Shown: positions 42,344 to 52,086 of the stretch, one piece after another
How positions within the stretch are numbered: the first letter of the stretch is position 1
How the letters are laid out: every line of letters starts with the position of its first letter
The notes under the pieces: generated by a model
The model's input: only the letters and a program-made list of their open reading frames with translations
Told to the model about the DNA's origin: nothing
The model's database searches: none
Made by a program: the position numbers and the translations under genes
Origin: Poriferisodalis sp965231925
Lineage (GTDB): Bacteria > Actinomycetota > Acidimicrobiia > Acidimicrobiales > Poriferisodalaceae
Assembly: GCA_965231925.1 (NCBI GenBank)
Contig: OZ246894.1
Span: 3,720,001 to 3,784,000 of the forward strand
Reading direction: 5' to 3'
DNA length: 64,000 nucleotides

Positions 42344-43912
42344 ATGAGTCATCTTCTGGCGATACTCGGCATGGACACGGGCGTCTTTCTGGCCCTGACG
42401 ATGTTCATCGTCTTCATGGCGATGATCCTCACCGGCTACAACGTCGCGTTCTCGTTCGCTGCGACGGCCCTGGCGTTCGCATTCATCGGCGACTTCATGG
42501 GCGCGTTCAACACTGCCACGCTGAACACGCTGCCGGCGCGCTGGTTCGGGGCCATCAGCGACCCGGTGCTGCTCGCCGTGCCGCTTTTCGTGCTGATGGG
42601 GGCGATCCTCGAGCGTTCGGGCATGGCCGAGCGGCTGTTGAACGCCGTCGGCATGCTCATGGGCGCGCTGCGCGGCGGCGTGGCCGCTGCGGTGGTGCTC
42701 GTGGGCACGTTGCTGGCGGCAGCCACCGGCGTAGTCGCTGCCACCGTGATCGTCATGGGCCTGCTGTCGCTGCCGGCGATGGTGCGGCTCGGTTACGACA
42801 ACAAGCTCTCGACGGGCGCCATCACGGCCTCCGGCACGCTCGCACAGCTGCTGCCGCCCAGCATTGTGCTGATCCTGCTGGCCCAGCAGATGGGCGTGGG
42901 CATCCTGGGCCTGTTCGCCGGTGCGCTGCTGCCCGGCCTGCTGCTGAGCGGCCTCTATGTGGCCTATGTGCTGGCTGTGTCGTGGTGGAAACCCGACATG
43001 GGCCCGGCCATGCCGCTCGAGGAGCGCAAGCTGGAAGGCAACCCGTCGATCGGGACCAAGCTGCTGATCGCAGCGCTGCTGGGCTTCATGGTCGGCTGCG
43101 TGATGCTGCTCGATGAAGTGCGCGTGGCATCGGTGGCCGCGTTGGCGGTCTTCGTCGTGAGCTTCGCGATCATGTCTCGCACCCGGATGCTGGCATGCGA
43201 AGTGCTCATCGCGATCGTGCCGATCGTGGTGCTCATCTTGGGCGTGCTGGTGTCTATCTTCCAGGGCATCGCGACGCCGTCGGAGTCGGGCGCGGTCGGG
43301 GTCTTCGGCGCTCTGGCGCTGACTGGCCTGAACTGGCTCTTCGACCGGTTGCTCCTGCGCGCTGGTGCCACCCATATCACCCCCCAGTGGCGGCTCGACC
43401 GTGCTGCGGTCGTTCAGGCCGGCAAGTCGACCACCAGCGTGGTGGTGCTGGTGATGACGCTGCTGTTCAGCTCCACCTTCTTCAGCGCCATGTTCTTCCA
43501 GCTCGGCGGTTCCGATCAGACCTCCGCATGGCTCACCTCGATCGGCGGCGGCAAGCTCGGCTTCGTCATCGTGGCCATGGTCGCCGTGTTCCTGCTGGGC
43601 ATCAACCTGGAGTTCCTCGAGATCACCTTTATCGTGGTGCCGATCTTCGTGCCGGCCATGGAGGTGCTGGGCTTCACCCAGGACGAGAAGATCTGGTTCG
43701 CGGTGATGATGGCGGTGAACCTGAACATGGCGTTCATCTCGCCGCCGGTGGGCTTCTCGCTGTTCTACCTCCAAAGCGTGGCGCCGCCCGAGGTGCGCAC
43801 CGCCGACATCCACAAGGGCGCGCTCCCGTTCATGGGCCTGCAGTCGATCGCACTGGTCATCCTGGGCGTCTTCCCCGGCATCGTGTACACGTCGCTCGAT
43901 CTGTTCGGCTGA
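42344..43912 (+). CDS. dctM: TRAP transporter large permease (DctM type)
   Basis: 522 residues, twelve or so helices. Family features: FMAMILTGYNVAFSFA, VPLFVLMGAILERSGMAERL, LLPPSIVLILLAQQMGVG, ATPSESGAVGVFGALAL and NMAFISPPVGFSLFYLQSVA. It performs sodium-driven uptake with DctQ and the binding protein. 7 bp after dctQ; the long antisense frame here is a shadow. Confidence 0.93.
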   Translation: MSHLLAILGMDTGVFLALTMFIVFMAMILTGYNVAFSFAATALAFAFIGDFMGAFNTATLNTLPARWFGAISDPVLLAVPLFVLMGAILERSGMAERLLNAVGMLMGALRGGVAAAVVLVGTLLAAATGVVAATVIVMGLLSLPAMVRLGYDNKLSTGAITASGTLAQLLPPSIVLILLAQQMGVGILGLFAGALLPGLLLSGLYVAYVLAVSWWKPDMGPAMPLEERKLEGNPSIGTKLLIAALLGFMVGCVMLLDEVRVASVAALAVFVVSFAIMSRTRMLACEVLIAIVPIVVLILGVLVSIFQGIATPSESGAVGVFGALALTGLNWLFDRLLLRAGATHITPQWRLDRAAVVQAGKSTTSVVVLVMTLLFSSTFFSAMFFQLGGSDQTSAWLTSIGGGKLGFVIVAMVAVFLLGINLEFLEITFIVVPIFVPAMEVLGFTQDEKIWFAVMMAVNLNMAFISPPVGFSLFYLQSVAPPEVRTADIHKGALPFMGLQSIALVILGVFPGIVYTSLDLFG

Positions 43913-43914
43913 CG

Positions 43915-43972
43915 CAACGCGACACAGCTCTGCCTATCGGCAACGCAACACAGCTTCACCTATCGGCTCAGG
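43915..43972. repeat. imperfect tandem repeat after the DctM gene, with a dispersed motif
   Basis: 43915-43940 and 43941-43966 are 26-bp units with 4 differences, starting 3 bases after the stop. The second unit runs into GCTTCACCTATCGGCTCAG, which matches, inverted and with one mismatch, the left ends of the repeats at 57241 and 58425. Confidence 0.8.
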
Positions 43973-44078
43973 CTCAGCAGCGAGGCGATGCAGACGCCGG
44001 CATGGCCCGGTGCTAATTTCGCGCAAGGAGCGCGAGCGTCACCGCGGCGCGTCGCCGTGCCATGGGGAGGCACCACCG

Positions 44079-45311
44079 ATGACTATGCAAGACACGGACA
44101 GCACCGGGACAGCGCTTGACGAAAGCGCCGACGGCGGCTTCGACCGGCGGTCATTTCTCAAGGCCGGCATCGGCGTCGCGGGATTCGCCGCCGCTGCAAC
44201 GCTGCTGAATGCGTGCAGCTCTGACGGTGACGGCGACTCCGCAGCAACTACCTCCGAAGGTCCCGCAGGCGCCGATGCGCCCGCCACCTCGGTGGCGCTG
44301 ACCCAGGACGGGCCCGAGATCGAGTGGGAGATGGCGACCAGCTGGCCAGCGGCGCTGGTGACGCTGTTCGGCTCGGCCCAGCACTTCGCCGCGCAGGTCA
44401 GCAGGCTCACCGGAGGCAAGTTCCAGATCAATCCCCGGCCGGCCGGCGAGATCGTGGGCGGCCTCGAAGTGCTGCCCACCGTGCGAGATGTGGGCGTGCA
44501 GTCTGGCCACACGGCGTCGTACTACTACGTGGGCCTCAGCCCCGTGCAGCAATTCGGCACCGCTGTCCCGTTCGGCTTGACCCAGCGCCAGCAGAACGCC
44601 TGGCTGTATCGGGGCGGCGGCTTGGACACGCTCAACGAGTTCTATGCCGAGGAGCACGGCGTGATCGCCTTTCCCGCGGGCGGCACTGGCTGCCAGATGG
44701 GCGGCTGGTTCACCAAGGAACTCAACTCGGTCGACGATCTGCAGGGCCTCAAGATGCGTATTCCCGGCTTGGCCGGTCGGGTGCTGCAGAACCTGGGCGG
44801 CGAGCAGGTCACCTTGGCAGGCGGCGAGATCCTGCCCGCGATCCAGCAGGGCGCCATCGACGGCGCCGAGTTCGTCGGCCCGACCGACGACCTCATCTTG
44901 GGTCTCGACCAGTTCGACGGCGAGCTGTTCTACTACCACCCGGGCTGGTGGGAGCCGGGCACTGCTGTGGAGGTGCAGTTCCCGCTGTCGCTGTGGAACG
45001 ACCTGCCTGCGGAGTATCAGGCCGCAATCGAGATCGCTGCGGCGGCCACGAACATCAACACCATCGCCGACTACGACGTGCGCAACCAAGCCGACCTGCA
45101 GCGGGTGAAGGAGTTCGCCAACATCCGGCAGTTCCCCGACGACATGATGGCTGCGTTCAAGGAAGAGACCGAGAACGTGCTCGATGAGGTGGCGTCCGAA
45201 GACGCCCGCTTCGCCGCGATCCTGGGCCCGTGGCGGCAATTCCGTGACGGCATCGCCGAGTGGCACGGCTTGGCCGAGCGTTCCTTCCTGGATCAGCAGA
45301 CGCAGATCTAG
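44079..45311 (+). CDS. dctP: TRAP transporter substrate-binding protein (DctP, TakP-like)
   Basis: 410 residues. ATG 44079 follows GGGGAGG. It has both a Tat motif (FDRRSFLKAGIGVAGFAAAA) and a lipobox (LLNAC), so it is a Tat-exported lipoprotein. The mature domain has TakP-type features: GTGCQMGGWFTKELNSVDDL, GLKMRIPGLAGRVLQNLGG and EFVGPTDDLILGL. TakP-like proteins bind 2-keto acids or related carboxylates, the likely substrate here. Third gene of the TRAP set, about 165 bp after dctM. Confidence 0.88.
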   Translation: MTMQDTDSTGTALDESADGGFDRRSFLKAGIGVAGFAAAATLLNACSSDGDGDSAATTSEGPAGADAPATSVALTQDGPEIEWEMATSWPAALVTLFGSAQHFAAQVSRLTGGKFQINPRPAGEIVGGLEVLPTVRDVGVQSGHTASYYYVGLSPVQQFGTAVPFGLTQRQQNAWLYRGGGLDTLNEFYAEEHGVIAFPAGGTGCQMGGWFTKELNSVDDLQGLKMRIPGLAGRVLQNLGGEQVTLAGGEILPAIQQGAIDGAEFVGPTDDLILGLDQFDGELFYYHPGWWEPGTAVEVQFPLSLWNDLPAEYQAAIEIAAAATNINTIADYDVRNQADLQRVKEFANIRQFPDDMMAAFKEETENVLDEVASEDARFAAILGPWRQFRDGIAEWHGLAERSFLDQQTQI

Positions 45312-45353
45312 CAGCCCATTTCGCCGGGCGGCTCTGCCGCGTAGGGTGCCGCT

Positions 45354-46283
45354 GTGCATCCGTTCAGATTCGGTGTCCAGTACGGCAAGCCGGAGAGCCC
45401 GGCCGCGTTCCGCGAGATGGCGCGCAAGGTGGAGGACTTGGGCTATTCGTCGCTGTTCTGTCACGACCACTTCTGGGACAGTTGGTCGGCGATCGTGCAT
45501 CCCGCGGTCGTGGCGGAGATCACCACCACGCTGCGGGTGGGGACGCTGGTTTTCGCGGCCGACTACCGCCACCCCGCCGTGCTGGCGAAGGACTTCGCCA
45601 CGTTGGACCTGCTCGCCGAGGGCCGCACCGAGTTCGGCATCGGCGCCGGCTGGCTGACCGAGGACTACTCACAGGCGGGCATACCGCTCGACCGGCCCGG
45701 GGTGCGCATCGACCGCATGATCGAGGCCTTGGAGGTCATCAAGGGACTGTGGAGCGGCGAGCCGCTGCACTACGACGGCGAGCACTACCAGATCTCGGGC
45801 ATGGTGGGGCGGCCGCTGCCCTATACGCCGGGCGGGCCGCCGGTCATCATCGGTGGCGGCGGCCGCCGAGTGCTCACCGAAGCGGCGCGCCTTGCCGACA
45901 TCATCAGCCTGAACCCGAACCTGCGCTCGGGCACCGTGGGCCCCGATGCGGCGCGCAGCTCGGTGGCAGCCAAGTTCGCCGAGCGGCGCCAGTGGATCGC
46001 CGACGCCGCCGGCGACCGCTTCAGCGATATCGAGATCCAGCTCAACACGTTCATGGCGCTAGTGACCGACGACGCGGACAGCATCCTCGCCGAGTTCGCA
46101 CCCGGCTTCGGGTTGACGCCGCAGGAGGCCCGCGAGGTACCGCTGGTGCTGGCCGGCACGGTCGATGACATCTGTGAGCAGCTGCATCACCATCGCGAGG
46201 CGTACGGCGCCAGCTACATCGTGATCCACGACCCCGAGGTCGAGGCGATGGCGCCTGTGGTGGCGCGCCTGGCCGGCACCTGA
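45354..46283 (+). CDS. LLM class F420-dependent oxidoreductase
   Basis: 309-residue TIM-barrel luciferase-like protein of the actinobacterial type. Motifs: FRFGVQYGKPESPAAFRE, LGYSSLFCHDHFWDSW, RVGTLVFAADYRHPAVLAKD and GIGAGWLTEDY. The GTG at 45354 gives a good family N-terminus. It uses reduced F420 or FMN; the substrate is unknown. 42 bp after dctP, so it may be in the TRAP operon and act on the imported compound. Confidence 0.88.
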   Translation: MHPFRFGVQYGKPESPAAFREMARKVEDLGYSSLFCHDHFWDSWSAIVHPAVVAEITTTLRVGTLVFAADYRHPAVLAKDFATLDLLAEGRTEFGIGAGWLTEDYSQAGIPLDRPGVRIDRMIEALEVIKGLWSGEPLHYDGEHYQISGMVGRPLPYTPGGPPVIIGGGGRRVLTEAARLADIISLNPNLRSGTVGPDAARSSVAAKFAERRQWIADAAGDRFSDIEIQLNTFMALVTDDADSILAEFAPGFGLTPQEAREVPLVLAGTVDDICEQLHHHREAYGASYIVIHDPEVEAMAPVVARLAGT

Positions 46284-46339
46284 ATGGGGGACTGCCCCTT
46301 CCGGGGGTGGGGCTGGTGGTTGTTGGTGCGGCGGCGGGG

Positions 46340-47848
46340 TTAGTCGTCGTCGGTGATGGTCATGGTTCCTGTGGCGGCGGGGGTGAACCATTGTCCGGGG
46401 AGGTATGCCGCTACTGAGAAGTGTTCGTCTGGTTCTTTGTGGTCGTCTTGTTTGAGCCAGATTTCTTCGGTCATCTCGGTTGTTCCGGGTGCGAACACCA
46501 TGGTGCCGGACATGGCCCAGTAATCGGATGAGTGGGCTTGGTTGTCGCGCAGGTGCCAGGCGGTCCCGGCGTACCAGCTCACTTCCAGTTCCTCGGTGAG
46601 GGCTCTGGAGAGGACGATGCGGAACTCGACCACGTCGCCTTCGGTTCCCGTGGCGTCGGTGACGGTGACGGTGAGCTCGGCGTCGGGCTCTTTGTCCTTG
46701 TCGGGCTCCACAGGGTCGTCGTCGTCTGCGACGGCGACGGTGGCTGTGCTGGGGGTGCCGAGGTCGTAGCCGTCGCCGTTGGCGAGGGTGGCGGTGATGG
46801 CCCCGTCGGGCTCGTCCGCGGTGTCGTCGGCGGTGGCGACGGTGAGCACGGCGGTGCCCGAAGTGCCGATGGTGACGGTCTTTTGGCCGGCGGAGGCGCC
46901 GTAGTCGCCGGTCTGCGCGACGGTGACGGCGACTCGCAGGTCGCTGTGGGGCACGGGGCTGGCGGTGACGGTGAAGCCGGCGTTTGCGCCCTCGGTGATG
47001 TCGCCGGCGGCGGTGATGGTGACCTGCGGGACGTCGTCGTCTGCGACAGCGACGGCGGCTGTGCTCTGCGAGGCCGACACGGTGTAGCCGCCGTCGGCGG
47101 CCGGCGTGTCCAGCGTGGCGGTGACCGACCCGTCGGCCTCGTCCGCGCCGTCGTCGGCGGTGGCGACGGTGAACGTCGCGGTGCCCGATGCGCCGATGGT
47201 GACGGTCTGCTGGCCCGCGGCGGCGCCCCAGTCGCCGCTCTGGGTGACGGTGACGGCGACGGCCAGGCCGGCTGCGGGCGCCGGGACGGCGGTGACGGTG
47301 AACGTCGCGTCGCCGCCTTCGGCGATGGCGCCGCTGTCGGCTGCGATCGACACTTCCGGGACGGGCGGCAGGTCGTCGTCGGCGACAGCGACCGTCGCGG
47401 TGTGCGCTGAGGGCGACACCGTGTAGCCGCTGCCGGTCCCGATCGCGGCGGTGACGGTCCCGTCGGGCTCGTCCGCGTCGTCGTTCGCGGTCGCGACGGT
47501 AAGCGTCGCGGTGCCTGCGGCGCCGATGGTGATGGTCCGCTGGCCCACAGCGGCGCCCCAGTCGCCGGTTTGCGTGAAGGCGACGGCGATTTGCAGGCTG
47601 CTGTGGGGCACGGGGCTCGCGGTGACCGTGAACACCGCGTCGCCGCCCTCGGTGATCCCGCCGGCGGCGATGACGGAGACCCGCGGGACATCGTCGTCGG
47701 CGACAGCGACGGTCGCGGTGGCGTTGTCGGGGTCGACGGTGTAGCCGTAGTCGTCGTCGACGACAGCGGTGACCGAGAGCCGTGGGCCTGTCGGAAAGTT
47801 TGTGTAAGCGGCGTGGTCTGAGGGGCCTTTCCGCGGACCCCGACACAA
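46340..47848 (-). pseudogene. Calx-beta repeat protein fragment, 5' end missing
   Basis: Up to 502 residues made of about four Calx-beta domains (repeating TVAVADDDVP, GGDAVFTVTASPVPHS, GTATLTVATA) and a last divergent one. Such domains bind calcium in surface adhesins. The protein begins in the middle of a domain (LSVTAVVDDDYGYTV) after a stretch of unrelated residues. Its only start is TTG 47848 and there is no signal peptide or ribosome site. I read it as the surviving 3' part of a large surface-protein gene. If translated it would stay inside the cell. Confidence 0.7.
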
Positions 47849-47892
47849 CCGACCATCCCACCCACGAATAATCAGGGCTAGGAGGCTGCCCC

Positions 47893-48321
47893 TCAGATGC
47901 TCATGACGAACTGGCCGCCATGCATCGATATGTGATGTGTGGCGAGAATGTCCATGCCGAGCAGCACATCGTACGTACCGTCGCCAATTGGCAGTTGAGC
48001 AGCGGTGACTCGCTGTGTCTCTGAGAATCTAGTTACGACTGGCTGGCCGTCCGGTCCGGCGCGGTGGGTGTCAACCGGAATATGAATGTCGAGAACGAAT
48101 TGCTCGGCTTCCACATTCGGTTGGCTTGCTGTACCGACCGTTCTCACTCCGCTACTGACAGCACTGAGTGCCTCGATCACGACGGGCGATACCGCTGTAG
48201 CTGAAGCTCCGGTATCGACCAAAGCGTTGCAGGCGTGCACCGGGCTGCTGGAATCCGGGAGGGAGATGTGAACGACCATCAAGATTCGGTTGTCCACAAC
48301 CTGCACATTGAAGGTAGGCAT
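47893..48321 (-). CDS. retropepsin-like aspartic protease
   Basis: 142 residues with the single-domain clan AA pattern: ACNALVDTGASATAVSP (catalytic DTGAS about 36-40) and DVLLGMDILATHHISM (hydrophobic-LGxDxL flap partner). Such proteins act as homodimers, like retroviral proteases. The start overlaps the stop of a small DUF5678-like gene by one base (TGATG). No signal peptide. Target unknown; processing of the neighbouring small protein is possible but unproven. Confidence 0.85.
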   Translation of the reverse strand: MPTFNVQVVDNRILMVVHISLPDSSSPVHACNALVDTGASATAVSPVVIEALSAVSSGVRTVGTASQPNVEAEQFVLDIHIPVDTHRAGPDGQPVVTRFSETQRVTAAQLPIGDGTYDVLLGMDILATHHISMHGGQFVMSI

Positions 48322-48560
48322 CAGAGCATGGCACCGACGAATCCGAGGGAGATCGGTTCTGCTCCAATGACCTGCAAGGAGAAGTTGCCGAGGCCGTACT
48401 TCTCGACGCCAATTTGGTACGCGTCTTGTTCGTCGTTATAAATGGCGACGACTTCGGCATCGTGCAACAGCGCTACCCGGCCCGAGTGTTCGCGTTCCAA
48501 GCCCTCTCGATGACGGGCCTTGTACGCCTCGTAGTTGGCTCGGGCTTGTGACTCAGACAC
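48321..48560 (-). CDS. small DUF5678-like protein
   Basis: 79 residues from GTG 48560, with a strong GGAGGTGAC site. Pattern GRVALLHDAEVVAIYNDEQD followed by YGLGNFSLQVIGAEP resembles DUF5678, commonly encoded beside retropepsin-like genes. Co-translated with the protease; head to head with the AddB-like gene, 118 bp away. Confidence 0.75.
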   Translation of the reverse strand: MSESQARANYEAYKARHREGLEREHSGRVALLHDAEVVAIYNDEQDAYQIGVEKYGLGNFSLQVIGAEPISLGFVGAML

Positions 48561-48678
48561 TGCGTCACCTCCGTTCAGGGTGCTTGCTCCTAGCAGACAT
48601 CTATGGTACGCGCACGCTACTGCGGGTGACGGCGAACACGCAACGCGCGACCCTCGCGAATCGCGGAGGGCGCTCTCT

Positions 48679-51600
48679 GTGTCACACCCCGGGCCTAGCT
48701 TGCTCGTCGTGGACACCGCAGACTTGGCGATCGGGGAGGCGCATGGCACGCGTGGGCCGTCGAGCGGCGGTTTGGTGGCGGTCGGCGTCGGGTTCGGGGT
48801 CGAGGCCCGTGAGACGCTCGCCCAGTTTGTGACGCGGGCCAAGTCCGGCGATCCGCTTGCTGCGGTCACGGTGGTGGTGCCCTCCAACTACACGGGGCTG
48901 TCGCTGCGACGTGAGCTGGGCGCTCGTCGTGGCGGTGTCGCCGTGCTCGAGACGCTCACCATCTGCGAACTGGCCGACCGCCTCGGCGGTTCGTCGCTGC
49001 AGCGCGGCGGGCGGCGGCCATTGAGCGACATGGCGATCGCGGCGGCGGTGCGCATCGCCCTCAGCGAAGATCCCGGTCCGTTCGGACCTGTCGCCGAACA
49101 TCATCAGACCGCTCGTGCCCTCGGCCGTACCTACCTAGAGCTGCGCGATCTGTCGGCGTCCCAACTCGACGACGTTTCCGGCATGTCGCTGAGGGCCGCT
49201 GGAGTGGCGGAGATCAGCCGGCGAGTGCGGGCGTCACTGCGCAACGACTGGTATGACGAATTCGACCTCATGTCCGCTGCCGTGGATCGACTCGGCTCGC
49301 TCAGCGCCCTTCCTCCCACGCTCGGGCGCATGTGCGTGTATCTGCCACGGCGGCTGAACCAGCACGAGGGGCGACTGCTGCGTGCGCTCGGTCGAGCAGC
49401 CACAGATGCGCCGGTCGTGGTAGTCGTCGGAATCACCGGCAACGACAGCGCAGACGCGGTGGCGAGGAGCAATTGCGAGCGTCTCGGCGTCGAGCTGCCG
49501 GCCCTCCACCAAGGGCGCTGTGACGAGCTGCGCCGCATGTCCTGCGGTGGCCGGATCGTGAGCGTCTCCGATGCCGACACCGAAGCCCGCACGGTGGTGC
49601 GCGACGTACTGGCCGACCTCGACTCAGGCGTTCCGCCGGGCAGGATCGCAGTGTTCTTCGGTGCGAGCGAGCCGTACGGCCGCACGCTGGAAGATCAGTT
49701 CGGGGCCGCTGGCGTCGCTACCTACGGCAACACTGCCCGGACGCTCGCCGAATCGATCTACGGCCGATTCGCGCTGGGCCTTGCCGCACTCGCCAATTCC
49801 CATCTCGAGGCGCCTCGCCTCGAGCGCCGAGACGTCTTCGACTTGCTTGCCGGCGCGCATATTCCTCAGCACCGCCACGGCGAGCGCGACATCGAAGAGG
49901 CCGCCGACCGCCGGTTCTTCGTGCCCGACTCCGCATGGGAGCGTCTCGCTCGGGCTGCCCATGTCGTCGGCGGCGACGACTGGTCGTCACGGCTCGGGCG
50001 CTATGCCGCCGAGAAACGTGAGCACGCTGCGCTCGAACGATCCGGCGACGATCCCAGCCTCGCCCGGTGCCGGTGGTTCGAGCACGAAGCTGACGAGTGC
50101 GACGCAGCCTCGGCGTTCATGGCGGAGATGCGCGAGCGCCTCATGGACGGCCGCAATCGGCACACCTGGCGGCGCCTGTGCGACTGGATGGTGTCGTCGC
50201 TGCATCGCTACCTGGGTGCTGTAGGCCACGCGCGGTGGGTTCAGGACTGGCCCGAGTGGGAGATCACTGCCGCCGAACGTGTCGAGGGCGTGCTCGAACG
50301 ACTCTCCGACCTTGGCGCTGTCGAGCCGCGCGTCAGCTTCGACACCATGCACCAAGCGCTGGAGGCCGAACTCGCGCAGCCGCACGGCCGCAGCGGAACC
50401 GAGGGCAAGGGCGTCTATGTCGGCCCGCTCGCCGGCGCACTCGATGTCACCCCCGACCGGAGCTACATCGTCGGGATGGCCGAAGGCATCGTCCCCCCAC
50501 GGCCCGAGCCGGACAGTCTCGTCAACGACGACGAGCGGCGGTCATTGGGCAGCGCGCTCGCGCTGCATGCCGACGACTCGGCCGAGAGCCACATGACCCT
50601 GCTCGCTGCGATTGCCGCCACCCGTGAACGCTGCACCCTGCTGGCACCGCGGGGGAACCTGCGCCGCAATTCCGACTACGTGCCCTCCCGCTGGCTCGCA
50701 GACACGGCGCGCCGCCTCGATGTCACGGGGCGCTACTTCGCTGACGGCTGCCTCGACGCGGAGAACCTGCGCGCCGCTGCGCTCGACGACAAGGTGCCTG
50801 GCATCGTCGAGCAGCCGTCGTTCCTGGGCGCCGTGCGCTCGTGTGAATTCCCTGCCATGCCCTGGGAATACGACTCGGCCAGCCTGCTGGCGGCCGGCCG
50901 CGCCGAGCTGGGCCGGCGGAAGCATCCGATGTTCGCCGACCCGGCGTTCCGTCACGGCGTCGAGCTCTCCGCTGCCCGGCACAGCGCAGCATTCACGCGC
51001 TTTGACGGCAATCTCTCAGGCGTCATCGACAGCGACAGCGCCGTGGCCGCTGTCGTGTCCCCGACTCGGCTCGAAGCCTGGGCGACATGCCCGCGCAAGT
51101 ACTTGTTCGAGCAGCTCCTCGAGGTGAGCGCCGTCACCGAGCCCGAGCAGATCCTCCGCCTCAGCGCACTCGAGCGAGGCAGCTTGGTCCACGAGGCGAT
51201 CGATCGCTTCTACCGGCCGCTCATCGCCAACCGCGACGCGTGGGCGCCGGGGGGGCCGATGCCTGCTGAGGGGGCGGGTCGACCCCCGCCGGGGCCGAGC
51301 CGCTCCCCCACCGAGGAAGATCGCGATCGGCTCATCGGGCTGGGCCGCGAGCTCGCCGATGATGCCGAACAGCGCGGGCTGACAGGCCTGCCGCTGCTGT
51401 GGCGACGAGATCGCGAATCCCTGCTGGCCGATCTCGGCGAACTGCTCCATCGCGACGATCAGCGCGACGCGGGCTCGCGCGGCGACATCGAGAGCTCGGA
51501 ATTCCGTTTCGGCTTCGACGATTCCGCGCCGGCCGTCTCCTATCGCCTCGATGACGGCAGCGAGATCCGTTTCCGGGGAATCATCGACCGGGTCGAGCGC

Positions 51601-52086
51601 ACCGACGACGGGCGGCTCGTCGTCATCGACTACAAGACCGGCGGAGCCGACAGCTACAAGGGCATCGTCAAGCGCAGCGGGGCCGACCCGACGCTCGGGG
51701 GCACCAGGCTGCAATTGCCGGTCTACGCGCTTGCCGCAGCAGCACACTTCGGATCCCAAGCCCCGAGCGCCGGGACGGTGCTGAGCGCTTACTGGTTCGT
51801 CTCCTCGGAGCGGGGGCGCTGGCACTGGCTGGAACTGCCGGTTGACGACGCGGTCATGGCTCGCTTCGCCGAGGTGGTCGGCACCATCGTGGCGGGGATC
51901 CGCAGCGGCGTGTTCGTCGGCTTCGCCCGCCCCGGCGACGACCGCCTCCCGTACTGCGTGTGCCCCTATTGCAATCCCGACGGGCTCGGCACCGCCGATG
52001 TGGCGCACTCATGGCGTCTCAAGCAAGGCGATCCGGCGCTGGCGGCATTCGCAGAACTTGTCGAGCCTGCCGCGGTGCCGTCGTGA
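48679..52086 (+). CDS. AddB-like PD-(D/E)XK nuclease, inactive helicase
   Basis: 1135 residues from GTG 48679 (GGAGGG ahead). The N-terminal half resembles a superfamily 1 helicase without a Walker A motif (begins VTVVVPSNYTGLSLRREL). The C-terminal nuclease domain has GSLVHEAIDRFYR, GIIDRVERTDDG and LVVIDYKTGG. Iron-sulfur cysteines as in AddB are present: WATCPRKYLFEQ before the domain and YCVCPYCNPDG after it. It pairs with the AddA-like helicase by a GTGA overlap. Role: resection of double-strand breaks and degradation of linear DNA. Confidence 0.88.
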   Translation: MSHPGPSLLVVDTADLAIGEAHGTRGPSSGGLVAVGVGFGVEARETLAQFVTRAKSGDPLAAVTVVVPSNYTGLSLRRELGARRGGVAVLETLTICELADRLGGSSLQRGGRRPLSDMAIAAAVRIALSEDPGPFGPVAEHHQTARALGRTYLELRDLSASQLDDVSGMSLRAAGVAEISRRVRASLRNDWYDEFDLMSAAVDRLGSLSALPPTLGRMCVYLPRRLNQHEGRLLRALGRAATDAPVVVVVGITGNDSADAVARSNCERLGVELPALHQGRCDELRRMSCGGRIVSVSDADTEARTVVRDVLADLDSGVPPGRIAVFFGASEPYGRTLEDQFGAAGVATYGNTARTLAESIYGRFALGLAALANSHLEAPRLERRDVFDLLAGAHIPQHRHGERDIEEAADRRFFVPDSAWERLARAAHVVGGDDWSSRLGRYAAEKREHAALERSGDDPSLARCRWFEHEADECDAASAFMAEMRERLMDGRNRHTWRRLCDWMVSSLHRYLGAVGHARWVQDWPEWEITAAERVEGVLERLSDLGAVEPRVSFDTMHQALEAELAQPHGRSGTEGKGVYVGPLAGALDVTPDRSYIVGMAEGIVPPRPEPDSLVNDDERRSLGSALALHADDSAESHMTLLAAIAATRERCTLLAPRGNLRRNSDYVPSRWLADTARRLDVTGRYFADGCLDAENLRAAALDDKVPGIVEQPSFLGAVRSCEFPAMPWEYDSASLLAAGRAELGRRKHPMFADPAFRHGVELSAARHSAAFTRFDGNLSGVIDSDSAVAAVVSPTRLEAWATCPRKYLFEQLLEVSAVTEPEQILRLSALERGSLVHEAIDRFYRPLIANRDAWAPGGPMPAEGAGRPPPGPSRSPTEEDRDRLIGLGRELADDAEQRGLTGLPLLWRRDRESLLADLGELLHRDDQRDAGSRGDIESSEFRFGFDDSAPAVSYRLDDGSEIRFRGIIDRVERTDDGRLVVIDYKTGGADSYKGIVKRSGADPTLGGTRLQLPVYALAAAAHFGSQAPSAGTVLSAYWFVSSERGRWHWLELPVDDAVMARFAEVVGTIVAGIRSGVFVGFARPGDDRLPYCVCPYCNPDGLGTADVAHSWRLKQGDPALAAFAELVEPAAVPS

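Noticed and set aside
42302..43813. 503-codon minus-strand frame opposite DctM, and similar long antisense frames at 8464-10017, 33129-35651 and 14092-14925
   Set aside because: They are mirror frames of clearly recognisable proteins; composition is His/Arg/Gly/Ala-rich with no motif, as usual in high-GC DNA.
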